Positions 8,509-17,328 of a stretch of DNA of 36,653 nt are shown here, in pieces (position 1 is the first letter of the stretch; each line of letters begins with the position of its first letter). Both the position numbers and the translations under genes were made by a program. The stretch comes from JAGTVB01 sp964624765 (GTDB lineage Bacteria > Pseudomonadota > Gammaproteobacteria > HK1): positions 1 through 36,653 of the forward strand of contig CAZUZO010000013.1 in the NCBI GenBank assembly GCA_964624765.1, in the 5' to 3' direction. The notes below the pieces were generated by a model that saw nothing but the letters and a program-made list of their open reading frames with translations, did no database searches and was not told where the DNA came from.

Positions 8509-8523
8509 TCAAAGTCATTCTCA
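8509..8523 (+). promoter_or_regulatory. Fur-box-like operator upstream of fbpA
   Basis: Read on the minus strand this is tgagaatgactttga. It matches the 7-1-7 Fur consensus TGATAAT-N-ATTATCA at 10 of 14 positions, and the first half is nearly perfect. It lies about 60 bases before the start of the iron-binding protein gene and just downstream of a possible promoter, where repression by Fe-Fur would be expected. The functional role is inferred. Confidence 0.5.
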
Positions 8524-8582
8524 TTTCTATATCGCATATCATCTACTGAATGGATCCAGCCAACCTTTAGGAGTCAACGAAC

Positions 8583-9623
8583 ATGAGCGCTTTCTTCCAA
8601 GCCCTACCACGCCCGATGCTGCGTGCCATCGTCGTCTGGCTGGCACTGCCGCTTGCACCCGTTATAGCAGCCACTGAACTCCACGTGTATTCCGCGCGCC
8701 ATTATGATGCCGATATCGCCCTCTATGATGCTTTCACGGCCGAGACCGGTATCAAGGTCCGGGTGCTCCAGGGTGACTCCGATCAGCTGATCGCGCGCAT
8801 CCGCCGGGAGGGGGCGGCGAGCCCGGCTGACATTCTACTCACCGTGGACGTCGGCCGTCTGTGGCGTGCGGAGCAAGCCGGTGTGCTAGCGCCCGTGCGA
8901 TCTGAGCTGCTCAAAGCCCGGATCCCGGACCATCTGCGGCACCCCGACGGCCTGTGGTTCGGCTTCAGCACCCGTGCCCGCCTGATCTTCTACAAGCCCG
9001 ACGTGGTGGACCCAGCCACTCTTGACACGTACGAAGCCCTCGCGGACCCGCGCCACCGCGGCAGGATCTGCATCCGATCATCCACCAATGTTTACAATCA
9101 ATCACTACTAGCCTCGATACTCGCCGCCCACGGACCCGAGCAAGCGCTCGAGTGGACAAGAGGTCTGGTCGCCAATCTCGCACGGCCGCCCCAGGGCGGT
9201 GACACAGACCAACTGCTCGGCCTAGCCGCAGGCGAGTGCGACATCGCGGTCGCGAACCACTATTACTACATCCGGCTAGTCCTTTCCGCCGATCCGCGCG
9301 AACGCGCCGTGGCCCAGTCGATGGCCGTCATGCTACCGAACCAGGACGACCGGGGGGCTCACATCAATATTGGCGGTGCCGGCCTGGTGCGCAGCGCTCC
9401 CAATATCGCCAATGCTATCCGGTTCTTGGAATTTCTGGCCTCCGATACCGCGCAGGCATTATTCGCCGCCGGGAACCATGAGTTTCCCGTGGTGGCCGGT
9501 GTCGCAGTCGATCCCGCACTCGACTGGCTGCAGGACATCCGTACCGACTCATTGAAGGTCAGCATGCTGGGAGAAGGCAATGCCGAAGCGGTCCGCATTG
9601 CAGACCGTGCCGGCTGGCGCTAG
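8583..9623 (+). CDS. fbpA: Ferric iron ABC transporter, periplasmic iron-binding protein
   Basis: A 346-residue extracellular solute-binding protein of the FbpA/FutA/IdiA type. A signal peptide covers about the first 30 residues (cut near VIAATE). The mature protein begins ELHVYSARHYDAD and contains VANHYYYIRLV (about 222-232), whose adjacent tyrosines are the usual Fe(3+) ligands of this family. The late motif GAHINIGGAGLVRSAPN is also typical. A ribosome site aggag lies 10 bases before the ATG. A Fur-like site is upstream, so iron-repressed expression is likely. It should deliver iron to the FbpB/FbpC pair encoded just upstream. Confidence 0.9.
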   Translation: MSAFFQALPRPMLRAIVVWLALPLAPVIAATELHVYSARHYDADIALYDAFTAETGIKVRVLQGDSDQLIARIRREGAASPADILLTVDVGRLWRAEQAGVLAPVRSELLKARIPDHLRHPDGLWFGFSTRARLIFYKPDVVDPATLDTYEALADPRHRGRICIRSSTNVYNQSLLASILAAHGPEQALEWTRGLVANLARPPQGGDTDQLLGLAAGECDIAVANHYYYIRLVLSADPRERAVAQSMAVMLPNQDDRGAHINIGGAGLVRSAPNIANAIRFLEFLASDTAQALFAAGNHEFPVVAGVAVDPALDWLQDIRTDSLKVSMLGEGNAEAVRIADRAGWR

Positions 9624-9736
9624 GCGCTGCGGCCAAGAGGCCGGTTGCCGCCCCCTAGAAAACCCTCCCAAGGCCTAAGGAACCAGAGCCGAGAAGTCCT
9701 TGGCAGCCAAGACGGGGCGAGGTAGAAGACAGCAGT

Positions 9737-11407
9737 TCATTCCGTCTTCTCCTTGGCATGAATGAGATCACTTAGATGCTCGACAACGAAGTCCACGGCG
9801 TCCCGGAACGGGTAGAGGACGGTGGGCGCCCCGGCACGCCACAGCGCGTTGCCTTGGGCCTCGTCCCGGGCAACGACGGCGATCTCGCCGCCGAAGCGAC
9901 GTGCGGCGAGTGCGTAGAGTAGAGCTCGATTGGACGCCAGATCCGGCAACGTGCTCACGGCCCAAGGCACCCCCTCGAGGGGTAGGCCATCCAAAAAATC
10001 GGGATCCTGGCCATCGCCGAAACGCACCGCCATGCCCTGCCGACGCAGACGGCGTACCACCTCCGGATCGAAGTCAACTCCCAGCACGGCCAGTCCTGCG
10101 TCCTTGAGTTGTTTCGCCAGGCGATCACCATAGCGGCCAAGACCAAACACGATCACATCGGGGCGTTCATCCTCCTGCGGCTGCTGTTCCACCGCCAGTT
10201 CTCGCTGGGGATGCCGGCGTTCCAAGGGTCCCAGCCACCGAGCCAGGCGTTCATACAAGGACTGGGAATTCAAAATCATATAGGTGGAGACGGTGATGGT
10301 GATCACGCCCACCAGCGTGGTCAACCCCAAGGCCTCGACGCCCACGTGACCGAGACTGATGCCCATGGCGACGAACACGATGGAGAACTCACTGATCTGC
10401 GCGACCGTCAACCCGGCCAGAAAACCTGTGCGCTTGCGGTAGCCCATGTAACCCATGATGGCCATGACGATGAGGGGATTGCCGATGAGCACAAAGGCTG
10501 CCAGAACCGCCGCTGGCCACAGCTCCCCTTCCAGGGTGGAAAAATCTAACTGGGCTCCTAGATCGATGAAAAAAAACAGCAACAGAAAATCACGAATACC
10601 TGTGAGCCGTGCACCGATGGCCTCACGATAGGAGGTAGAAGCCAGAGAGAAGCCGGCCAGAAAGGCGCCTGCCTCTTTGGAGAAGCCGGCCCATTCGCCC
10701 GCGGCCGCCAAGCCCGTGCCCCAAGCGATGGCAGACAACAGTAGCAGCTCTTGGGAGCGCGCCATGACGCGGACCACGCTAGGTAACACATAGCGCATGA
10801 GTACAAACATCAGCAGCGCCGCCAACGCGATGCGGACCAGCAGGGTGATCGCCAACTCCCAGCCCGCCCCGTCGCCGGCGCCCCGGAGGGTGCTCATAGC
10901 CATCATGGCCAGCACCACAGCGATGTCTTGCACGATCAGAAAACCCACCGCGATGCGTCCATGCAGAGAGTCGAGCTCCCGCTTATCGGAGAGCAGCTTG
11001 ATGATGATGATGGTGCTGGAAAAGGTGAGCGCCACCGCTACATACAAGGCCTCCATGAGCCCCTTGCCCAAAGCGAGGATGATCAAGAAACCGAATAGGA
11101 TAGTGAATGCCAGTTGCCCTAGGCCCGTGGCCAAGGCCACCGGCCCGATAACGCGCACGTGGGCCAGATCCAGCTTAAGACCCACCACGAACAGCAGCAC
11201 CGCCACCCCGACCTGGGCCAGCAGGTCGATCTGGTCATGGGCCTGTACCAGTTCGAAGCCTGCCGGCCCCACCAGGATGCCCACCACGATGTAGGCGATG
11301 AGCACCGGCTGTCGCAGGCGCACCGCCAGCGCGCCGGCAAAAGCGGTAATGCCGAGCAGCAGTGCCATCTCGGCGAAGGGAGTGGCCTGAAGGGCATCAA
11401 CGACCAT
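9737..11407 (-). CDS. CPA2-family monovalent cation:proton antiporter with TrkA-N domain (KefB/YbaL-like)
   Basis: A 556-residue inner-membrane transporter. Residues about 8-385 form the Na+/H+ exchanger domain with 12 or so transmembrane helices, including GVAVLLFVVGLKLDL and AFLAGFSLASTSYREAIG. Residues about 415-530 form a cytoplasmic Rossmann RCK/TrkA-N domain with VFGLGRYGDRLAK, typical of ligand-gated K+ efflux. It resembles YbaL and the Kef systems. The exact cation and the gating ligand cannot be read from sequence. An aagagga ribosome site precedes the ATG. It is convergent with fbpA and divergent from trpG. Confidence 0.85.
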   Translation of the reverse strand: MVVDALQATPFAEMALLLGITAFAGALAVRLRQPVLIAYIVVGILVGPAGFELVQAHDQIDLLAQVGVAVLLFVVGLKLDLAHVRVIGPVALATGLGQLAFTILFGFLIILALGKGLMEALYVAVALTFSSTIIIIKLLSDKRELDSLHGRIAVGFLIVQDIAVVLAMMAMSTLRGAGDGAGWELAITLLVRIALAALLMFVLMRYVLPSVVRVMARSQELLLLSAIAWGTGLAAAGEWAGFSKEAGAFLAGFSLASTSYREAIGARLTGIRDFLLLFFFIDLGAQLDFSTLEGELWPAAVLAAFVLIGNPLIVMAIMGYMGYRKRTGFLAGLTVAQISEFSIVFVAMGISLGHVGVEALGLTTLVGVITITVSTYMILNSQSLYERLARWLGPLERRHPQRELAVEQQPQEDERPDVIVFGLGRYGDRLAKQLKDAGLAVLGVDFDPEVVRRLRRQGMAVRFGDGQDPDFLDGLPLEGVPWAVSTLPDLASNRALLYALAARRFGGEIAVVARDEAQGNALWRAGAPTVLYPFRDAVDFVVEHLSDLIHAKEKTE

Positions 11408-11731
11408 GGCGTGGGTTCCTCTTACCGCGCTGCCTTGTGATGCCCCGAGTTTGGCCGGGCCAAAGCTTGGCTAAACAACTATGACGCGACTCCAGCTGCA
11501 TACGGGCCGCGCGCATCGGAATCTTACTCTGATCACGAGCCAAATCTGGCCTTGTTGGCTAAGTCGTTATAAGCGCAATACTTTACTTTCATTATGCCAC
11601 TATACAGCCACTTTTCCGAGCCACGCGAGGGAACCGCAGAAGTGTCGACAGCGATGTGAGGGTTTATACCGCAACCGATCTAGGTGACAATAACGTACCC
11701 ACTCAGTGAAGGCTCAAGCTCCACCCGTGCC
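11408..11731. other. Divergent intergenic region between the antiporter and trpG
   Basis: This 324-base region should hold the promoters for both genes. A short open frame at 11481-11687 has two tryptophan codons in IWPCWL, but no attenuator stem-loop with a T-run follows, so I do not call a trp leader peptide. No strong -35/-10 pair stands out. A TTGTTG at 11553 lacks a well-spaced -10. Confidence 0.4.
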
Positions 11732-12313
11732 ATGCTGCTCATGATCGATAATTACGATTCCTTTACTTACAATCTCGTGCAGTATTTTGGCGAACTAGGG
11801 GTCGAAGTGCGTGTATTTCGTAATGACCAGATCAGCGTTGGCGAGATTCAGAACCTGGGGCCAAGATATCTTGTCATCTCGCCGGGCCCGTGCACACCCG
11901 ATGAGGCGGGCATTTCTCTAGAGGTGGTGCGTCAGCTAGGAGGAGTGATTCCCTTGCTCGGTGTATGCCTCGGCCACCAGTGTATCGGCCAGGCATTCGG
12001 CGGCCACATCACCCACGCTCGAAGAGTCATGCACGGCAAAATCTCATCCATTTACCATACCGGCACAGGGCTGTTTCACGGGTTAAGAAATCCCTTCCAG
12101 GCGACCCGCTACCATTCCCTGGTCATCGACAAGAACACCGTACCGGCATGCCTTGAGATCACGGCATGGGCGACCGAGGGTGAAGGGGATCTAGAGGAGA
12201 TCATGGGGATAAGGCACAAGCAACTCAACATACAGGGCGTACAGTTCCACCCCGAATCCATATTGACCGAACAGGGGCACGACCTACTTCGCAATTTTTT
12301 AGAGACCGCTTGA
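11732..12313 (+). CDS. trpG: Anthranilate synthase component II / aminodeoxychorismate synthase glutaminase
   Basis: A 193-residue class I glutamine amidotransferase. The nucleophile is C79 in LLGVCLGHQ, and the His-Glu pair is H173 and E175 in VQFHPES. It supplies ammonia to TrpE (anthranilate) and often also to PabB (folate). The family start MLLMIDNYDSFTYN fixes the ATG at 11732. An open frame extends back to a GTG at 11684, but those residues are not family-like. No Shine-Dalgarno precedes 11732, so the start is not fully certain. It is followed by trpD and trpC on the same strand, with 189 bases before trpD. trpE is not in the window. Confidence 0.92.
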   Translation: MLLMIDNYDSFTYNLVQYFGELGVEVRVFRNDQISVGEIQNLGPRYLVISPGPCTPDEAGISLEVVRQLGGVIPLLGVCLGHQCIGQAFGGHITHARRVMHGKISSIYHTGTGLFHGLRNPFQATRYHSLVIDKNTVPACLEITAWATEGEGDLEEIMGIRHKQLNIQGVQFHPESILTEQGHDLLRNFLETA

Positions 12314-12502
12314 CATGCTAGTGGGTAGCAAGTCCGAGCGTCTATTCGGTCGTGGGGCATCATTCATGGACGGCACACCGGAGGAGGGTATCTCCTTGCC
12401 GCACACACCCTTGCACAAAGGGGTTCGGCTGCCGAAGGCTTGGGCACCAACGGTGTGCTCCAGAACAACCCTGACGCAACGATGACCATGGCCGACAATG
12501 CT

Positions 12503-13519
12503 ATGGACATGCAAACCGCGCTGCAAGCTATAAGCGAGCGACACGATCTGTCGCCGGATGAGATGGCAGAGATCATGCGGCTGATCATGGGCGGGCACGC
12601 CACCGCCGCTCAGGTCGGAGCCTTCCTGATCGGTCTGCGCATGAAGGGTGAGACGGTGGATGAGCTCACGGCAGCCGCGCGGGTGATGCGTGAACTGGCA
12701 ACCCCCGTGCATGTATCGCCCGATTATCTGGTCGATACCTGTGGAACAGGGGGGGATGCCCAGGCCACATTCAACATTTCAACCACCAGTGCTTTCGTTG
12801 CCGCCGGTGCAGGGGCTCGCGTCGCCAAGCACGGCAACCGGTCCGTTTCCAGCCGCTCCGGCAGCGCCGATGTGCTGGAGGCGGCGGGCGTGAACTTGAA
12901 CTTGGATCCAGAACAGGTCGCTCGCTGCATCGAGGAAACAGGGGTGGGCTTCCTGTATGCCCCTCTGCACCATGGGGCGATGAAACACGCCGCGGCACCG
13001 AGGCGTGAGCTCGGTATCCGCACGGTGTTTAACCTCCTAGGTCCGCTGACGAATCCCGCGGCTGCACCAAACCAAGTGCTTGGAGTGTTTGCTCCCCATT
13101 GGTTGGAACCGATGGCAGAGGTGTTAAAACGTCTCGGTAGCCGACACGTGCTGGTCGTGCATGCCGCCGACGGTCTCGATGAATTCAGTACCGAGACCTC
13201 CACACGCGTGGCGGAATCGAGGGGCAACACCACCGAAATCTACACCGTGACCCCCGAGCAATTAGGTTTAGCGCGCAGCCCCATCGCTGCACTTCGGGTT
13301 CACGGAGTCAACGAGAGCCTACAGACAATGCGAGACGTGCTAGACGATGTTGCCGGGCCAGCCAGAGATATCGTAGCGCTCAATGCGGGCGCGGCGATCT
13401 ATGCCGCTGGCGTCGGCAAGTCTCTCAAAGAAGGTGTGGCGCTGGCCTTGAAGTCCATCGCCACGGGGGCCGCAAGGGAGCGGCTGGCCGCGCTGGTGCG
13501 GTACAGCCAAAGCCTTTAG
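12503..13519 (+). CDS. trpD: Anthranilate phosphoribosyltransferase
   Basis: A 338-residue enzyme that joins anthranilate to PRPP, the second step of tryptophan synthesis. Signature motifs are DTCGTGGDAQATFNIST (PRPP binding), KHGNRSVSSRSGSADVLEA and HAADGLDEFS. The start at 12503 (MDMQTALQAI) matches the usual family N-terminus. ATGs at 12482 and 12488 in the same frame are alternatives, and none has a strong ribosome site. It lies between trpG and trpC, with 13 bases between its stop and the trpC start. Confidence 0.93.
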   Translation: MDMQTALQAISERHDLSPDEMAEIMRLIMGGHATAAQVGAFLIGLRMKGETVDELTAAARVMRELATPVHVSPDYLVDTCGTGGDAQATFNISTTSAFVAAGAGARVAKHGNRSVSSRSGSADVLEAAGVNLNLDPEQVARCIEETGVGFLYAPLHHGAMKHAAAPRRELGIRTVFNLLGPLTNPAAAPNQVLGVFAPHWLEPMAEVLKRLGSRHVLVVHAADGLDEFSTETSTRVAESRGNTTEIYTVTPEQLGLARSPIAALRVHGVNESLQTMRDVLDDVAGPARDIVALNAGAAIYAAGVGKSLKEGVALALKSIATGAARERLAALVRYSQSL

Positions 13520-13532
13520 GGTAGATCGGCTG

Positions 13533-14336
13533 TTGTCGGATACGCCTGACATTTTACAGCGCATCCTCAGTCGCAAAGTGGAGGAACTGGCGCAACGCTG
13601 CCAGCAGGTCTCGTTGCGTGAGGTGGGCGAGCGAGCCGCCGCCGCACCTCCGGTACGGCCTTTTGCGGAGGCGCTGGAAGCGCGGATCAACCAAGGACAG
13701 CCGGCCGTGATCGCCGAGATCAAACGCGCTTCGCCGAGCAAGGGGATCCTGCGCGAGGCCTTCGATCCGGCTGGCATCGCCGCTGGCTACGAACGAGGAG
13801 GAGCGACAGCGCTTTCGGTGTTGACCGATCAGGCGTTCTTCCAGGGCAGCGATGCGAATCTACAGGCTGCCCGGGCAGCCTGTTCACTACCCTGTCTGCG
13901 CAAGGACTTCATCATCGATCCTTACCAAGTATACGAAGCAAGGGCCATCAGCAGCGATTGTATCCTGCTGATCGTGTCAGCGTTGGGGGATGCCCAGCTT
14001 CGCGAGTTGGCGGACCTAGCGACCTATCTGGGAATGGATGTCCTCCCAGAAGTCCATGATGCCGAAGAGCTGGAACGCGCCTTGGCGTTAGCAACCCCCC
14101 TCATCGGCATCAATAATCGCAATCTCCACACCTTCCAAACGAGCCTAGAGACAACTTTGAACTTGATCGCTCTGGTCCCTCAGAACCGGATCGTCATCGC
14201 CGAAAGCGGCATACACCATCATGCCGACATCGCCCGCTTGAGAGCTCATGGGGTGCACACCTTTCTCGTGGGGGAGACGCTCATGATCGCCGACGATCCG
14301 GGCGCGCGTCTTAAAGAACTGTTTTACATGGACTGA
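13533..14336 (+). CDS. trpC: Indole-3-glycerol phosphate synthase
   Basis: A 267-residue (beta/alpha)8 enzyme that closes the indole ring in tryptophan synthesis. Catalytic-barrel motifs are IAEIKRASPSKGILR, LRKDFIIDPYQV, GINNRNLHTF and IAESGIHH. It is monofunctional, with no TrpF domain. The start is a TTG at 13533 giving SDTPDILQRILSRKVEEL, which agrees with family N-termini. Its last 13 bases overlap the convergent crp gene. Confidence 0.94.
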   Translation: MSDTPDILQRILSRKVEELAQRCQQVSLREVGERAAAAPPVRPFAEALEARINQGQPAVIAEIKRASPSKGILREAFDPAGIAAGYERGGATALSVLTDQAFFQGSDANLQAARAACSLPCLRKDFIIDPYQVYEARAISSDCILLIVSALGDAQLRELADLATYLGMDVLPEVHDAEELERALALATPLIGINNRNLHTFQTSLETTLNLIALVPQNRIVIAESGIHHHADIARLRAHGVHTFLVGETLMIADDPGARLKELFYMD

Positions 14337-15004
14337 ACATGAAAGGCAGGTTGAATCGGCCGCGTGCCGCGCACTACGATGGTTTTCCCGGTGGCCGAAA
14401 TCAGCTTTTGCTCCTCCAAATTCTTCAATACCCGCCCAACCATCTCGCGCGAACATCCCGCAATACGGCTCAACTCCTGTCGGGTAATTCGGATCTGCAT
14501 GCCATCCGGGTGAGTCATCGCATCGGGCTGGCCACACAGATCGAGCAACGCTCGAGCGACACGACCTGCCACATCCGTAAAAGCGAGATCACCTACCTTC
14601 CGGCTGGTATTGCGCAGACGAATAGCTAATTGGGAGAGCATCCAAAACAGGATGTCTGGCAGGTCAACGGCAATGCTGTGCAGACGTTCATAGCTAATCT
14701 GCGCGACCTCACACTTCGTTCGTGTGCGCACCCAAGCGCTACGCCGGTGATTCTCATCGAACATACCGATCTCGCCGAAGATGTCGCCCTCGTTGAGATA
14801 GGCCAACACGATCTCGCGCCCCTCCTCGTCTTCTATGAGGACCGATACGGAGCCCCGGATGAGATAGTAGAGTTCGTCCGACTGATCCCCTGCATTGATC
14901 AGGGTGGTCTTGGTGGGATAAGTCTTGCGGTGACAGTGCGACAGAAACTGTGCCAGCAGCGGATCCGCTGTCATCGGGGGTGAGAAGGATGAGGGTCTTT
15001 TCAT
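14324..15004 (-). CDS. crp: cAMP receptor protein (Crp/Vfr-like global regulator)
   Basis: A 226-residue Crp. The cyclic-nucleotide domain (about 15-125) contains GEIGMFDENHRRSAWVRT, which holds the Glu, Arg and Ser contacts for cAMP seen in E. coli Crp. The C-terminal helix-turn-helix region is RQELSRIAGCSREMVGRVLK. E. coli Crp ends near VVYGTR. This protein reads on for 11 residues (PIQPAFHVQSM), and that tail overlaps trpC by 13 bases. A ggaag ribosome site precedes the ATG. It is divergent from a yhfA-like gene, the same pairing as in E. coli. An adenylate cyclase at 17329 could supply its ligand. Confidence 0.93.
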   Translation of the reverse strand: MKRPSSFSPPMTADPLLAQFLSHCHRKTYPTKTTLINAGDQSDELYYLIRGSVSVLIEDEEGREIVLAYLNEGDIFGEIGMFDENHRRSAWVRTRTKCEVAQISYERLHSIAVDLPDILFWMLSQLAIRLRNTSRKVGDLAFTDVAGRVARALLDLCGQPDAMTHPDGMQIRITRQELSRIAGCSREMVGRVLKNLEEQKLISATGKTIVVRGTRPIQPAFHVQSM

Positions 15005-15181
15005 GTGTCTTCCACTCGTCTTGAGTTGCCCGGCAATCGGTCAGCTGGCGCGGCCGATCGACAGGGACCCGCTCGCATCAGCGATCGTTCTATCATGGCA
15101 AAATCTGGCAGTCGTCTGCGACCCAACAGGGCCGTTTGGCTGGCCACAGCACACCTGCGTAATACTGAGGGGGGAACCGTT

Positions 15182-15601
15182 ATGAAAGCGCGCATCAAAT
15201 GGATCGAGGGAGCTGCTTTGCTCGGTGAATCGGACAGCGGGCATGCCGTCGTGCTAGATGGCCCCCCCGAAAGCGGTGGCCGGAATCTGGGCCTGCGACC
15301 GATGGAGATGATCCTGCTGGGTCTAGGCGGCTGCACCGCCTCAGACGTGATCGCCATCCTGAAGAAATCGCGGCAATCGGTAACAGACTGCGTCATCGAG
15401 CTAGAAGCCAAGCGCGCTGAAGCACCGCCGAAAGTGTTCACCCATATCCACATCAAATACATCGTGACTGGCTGCGGCCTGCAAGCTGAGAGGGTCAAGC
15501 GGGCCATCGACCTCTCCACCGAAAAATACTGTTCAGCGACCATCATGCTGCGTCAAGCGGTGAGCATCACCCACAGCTATGAGGTGCAGGAAGCCCATTA
15601 G
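15182..15601 (+). CDS. yhfA: OsmC family protein (YhfA-like)
   Basis: A 139-residue OsmC/Ohr-fold protein. The family cysteines are visible in LGGCTASDVIAIL and in GCGLQAERVKRA, with KYCSATIML near the end. OsmC-fold proteins often reduce organic peroxides through such cysteines, but the function of the YhfA branch is not known. I chose the ATG at 15182 because gagggggg lies just upstream and the protein then begins MKARIKWIEG as in relatives. An open frame reaching back to 15005 is not family-like. It is divergent from crp across 177 bases, as in E. coli, so the shared intergenic region may carry crp control signals. Confidence 0.85.
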   Translation: MKARIKWIEGAALLGESDSGHAVVLDGPPESGGRNLGLRPMEMILLGLGGCTASDVIAILKKSRQSVTDCVIELEAKRAEAPPKVFTHIHIKYIVTGCGLQAERVKRAIDLSTEKYCSATIMLRQAVSITHSYEVQEAH

Positions 15602-15737
15602 AGCTTCGGCGCCAAGACCGTGCTGCACAAGTTCTCCAGCTCGCGCCTTGCCTTGCTCGGCCCCAGCATTCTCACGAGACTTCTGGGCTTGTCGGGCCCT
15701 CGACGAGGCGCAACGGCGACTCGTGTCGGCTATCCCA

Positions 15738-16610
15738 TCACTTGGTTTCGAGCCCGGCCTCGGCACGTTCAAGCAGCCTCAACACATCGTCACCCCGCTG
15801 CCACTCAGCCAATCCGTGCTGCAGTGTCACCGATGACCGATCGCTGTCTGGACCAACCCCACCCTGGCTCACCATGCACCGCTTAATCTTCCCGACTAAG
15901 CTGCTGGCCGCCAAAGCGTTACTTTCCGGCAGCACCAGCAGAAATTCCCGCTCGCTCCACCGACCGATGCGATCCACCCACCGCATTTGCTCCCGTAGCA
16001 GACGCGCCGTTACCGCCATGATGTGCTCGACATCATGGCGTTGGGGATCGGCACCCGAAACGACTACACGCAATCGGACCACGGCCAATGGATTGTGATA
16101 GCGTCGACTACGCGATACCTCGGACTGCAATGTTTGCGTGATGGCCGAGCGGTCCAGGGCACCGGTTCCTGCGTCAACGCCCCCATCCCCCTGCTGCCAC
16201 GGCCACGGAAGCCCGCGCAATCGTTGGACACGACGATGTTCGCTCGCATCGAGATAGAACCGCGCAATGAGCTGTCTGCCGTTAGCGGGAGTGAGCCGCC
16301 GCCCGCTACAGAGCAGCCACTCAGGACCTCCCTTCCTGGGATATTTAATCTGGCAATAGTCAGGATTGGCGCCGACTCCCGGCACTCGGGTCAGCGGCAG
16401 TTCGAGAACCCTCCTTCCCTGGAAAGGCGAGCAGGTCTCGCTGAAAAACTCCACGAACGTCCTGTTGGCCCACACGATACGACCCGTTTCGTCCTCCACC
16501 ACGAGCCCGATGGGCATATCATCGACCAGGCAACCGAGTTCGCGAATTCCAAGTAGCGCAGCGCAGGATTCCATGGTTAAACTTGCAGAGGTTACGGTGA
16601 TACGCATCAC
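15738..16610 (-). CDS. PAS-GGDEF domain protein with a degenerate active site
   Basis: A 290-residue protein. An N-terminal PAS-like domain (about 22-130) contains PIGLVVEDETGRIVWANRTF. A GGDEF-like domain (about 145-290) begins DAGTGALDRSAITQTLQSEV. At the site of the GG(D/E)EF signature the sequence is RWSEREF, so the catalytic glycines and the first acidic residue are lost. Diguanylate cyclase activity is therefore unlikely, and the protein may act as a receptor or partner. No membrane segment is seen, so it is probably cytoplasmic. The start at 16610 has no clear ribosome site. It is convergent with the yhfA-like gene and divergent from the small gene at 16666. Confidence 0.75.
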   Translation of the reverse strand: MMRITVTSASLTMESCAALLGIRELGCLVDDMPIGLVVEDETGRIVWANRTFVEFFSETCSPFQGRRVLELPLTRVPGVGANPDYCQIKYPRKGGPEWLLCSGRRLTPANGRQLIARFYLDASEHRRVQRLRGLPWPWQQGDGGVDAGTGALDRSAITQTLQSEVSRSRRYHNPLAVVRLRVVVSGADPQRHDVEHIMAVTARLLREQMRWVDRIGRWSEREFLLVLPESNALAASSLVGKIKRCMVSQGGVGPDSDRSSVTLQHGLAEWQRGDDVLRLLERAEAGLETK

Positions 16611-16665
16611 GCCGGTAATGACAACGGCTTCGCACCAGTAACGGCACTAGGAGAAAACGACTTTA

Positions 16666-17040
16666 GTGACACCACGAACCCTCTCGGGAGTGCTCGCTGT
16701 CACGCGGCATCCTCAGATACCGTGCCTTGTCCCCGCCGACCCGTTGTGGAAACGCGTTCCAACCCGTGGTGATGACGGCCGTCCCCTCAGCGACTTCATG
16801 ATGATTATTCCGGGACTACGCGACATGCACCAAACCCAACTCGTCAGCGTTGTCGAGGAGGTTGAACGCGTGCTCAATCACTATCGAAATGCAGTCGTCT
16901 TCGCCGATCTCAATCTACGGCTAAACGTTCTTTGGGTCACGGTGCGACCGATACCCAGAATCTGCCTCGACATCGCCAGTGCCATCCACTTCGTGCTCCC
17001 GGATGCGCGCCTCGTGGCTCATAAGTATCCATTCTGGTAA
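16666..17040 (+). CDS. Conserved-looking hypothetical protein, 124 residues
   Basis: I cannot assign a family. The frame starts with GTG at 16666, with aggag 12 bases upstream, and codes for a compact soluble protein with no signal peptide or membrane helix. The part from about residue 40 reads like a real domain: DGRPLSDFMMIIPGLR, then VVFADLNLRLNVLWVTVRP, then a C-terminal LVAHKYPFW. Alternating hydrophobic residues suggest beta-strands around VVFADLNLRLNVLWV. It is divergent from the PAS-GGDEF gene (55 bases) and precedes the adenylate cyclase by 288 bases, so it may be connected with signalling. Confidence 0.6.
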   Translation: MTPRTLSGVLAVTRHPQIPCLVPADPLWKRVPTRGDDGRPLSDFMMIIPGLRDMHQTQLVSVVEEVERVLNHYRNAVVFADLNLRLNVLWVTVRPIPRICLDIASAIHFVLPDARLVAHKYPFW

Positions 17041-17328
17041 GCGCGGCACACGCAACCGAAGAATCCCTGGCCACCGACGACGCGGGTCACACCGGTGCTG
17101 AGTGGCTCGGTCTCTCGATACCGCAAAGCAGCCGTAACGATAGCAGAGACCTGCGGTTTCCTCATCATGTTATCCCATGCGACCATGCGCCAGAGGGCGT
17201 AAAGCTCTCAGACAGCCACCCGATATAGGACGCGGACTCCTAACCCAGAGAAGGATCGCCGTCCCCTGCCTGAAAATCCCTCGCCGAGGAGAAGACTGTT
17301 ACCGGAAACTTGCCACCTGCGCCTCGAA

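Noticed and set aside
9624..9736. Bidirectional terminator between fbpA and the antiporter gene
   Set aside because: cttgg-cag-ccaag forms a small hairpin but no T-run follows on either strand.
11481..11687. trp leader peptide before trpG
   Set aside because: Two Trp codons are separated by two other codons, the frame is long for a leader peptide, and no attenuator with a T-run precedes trpG.
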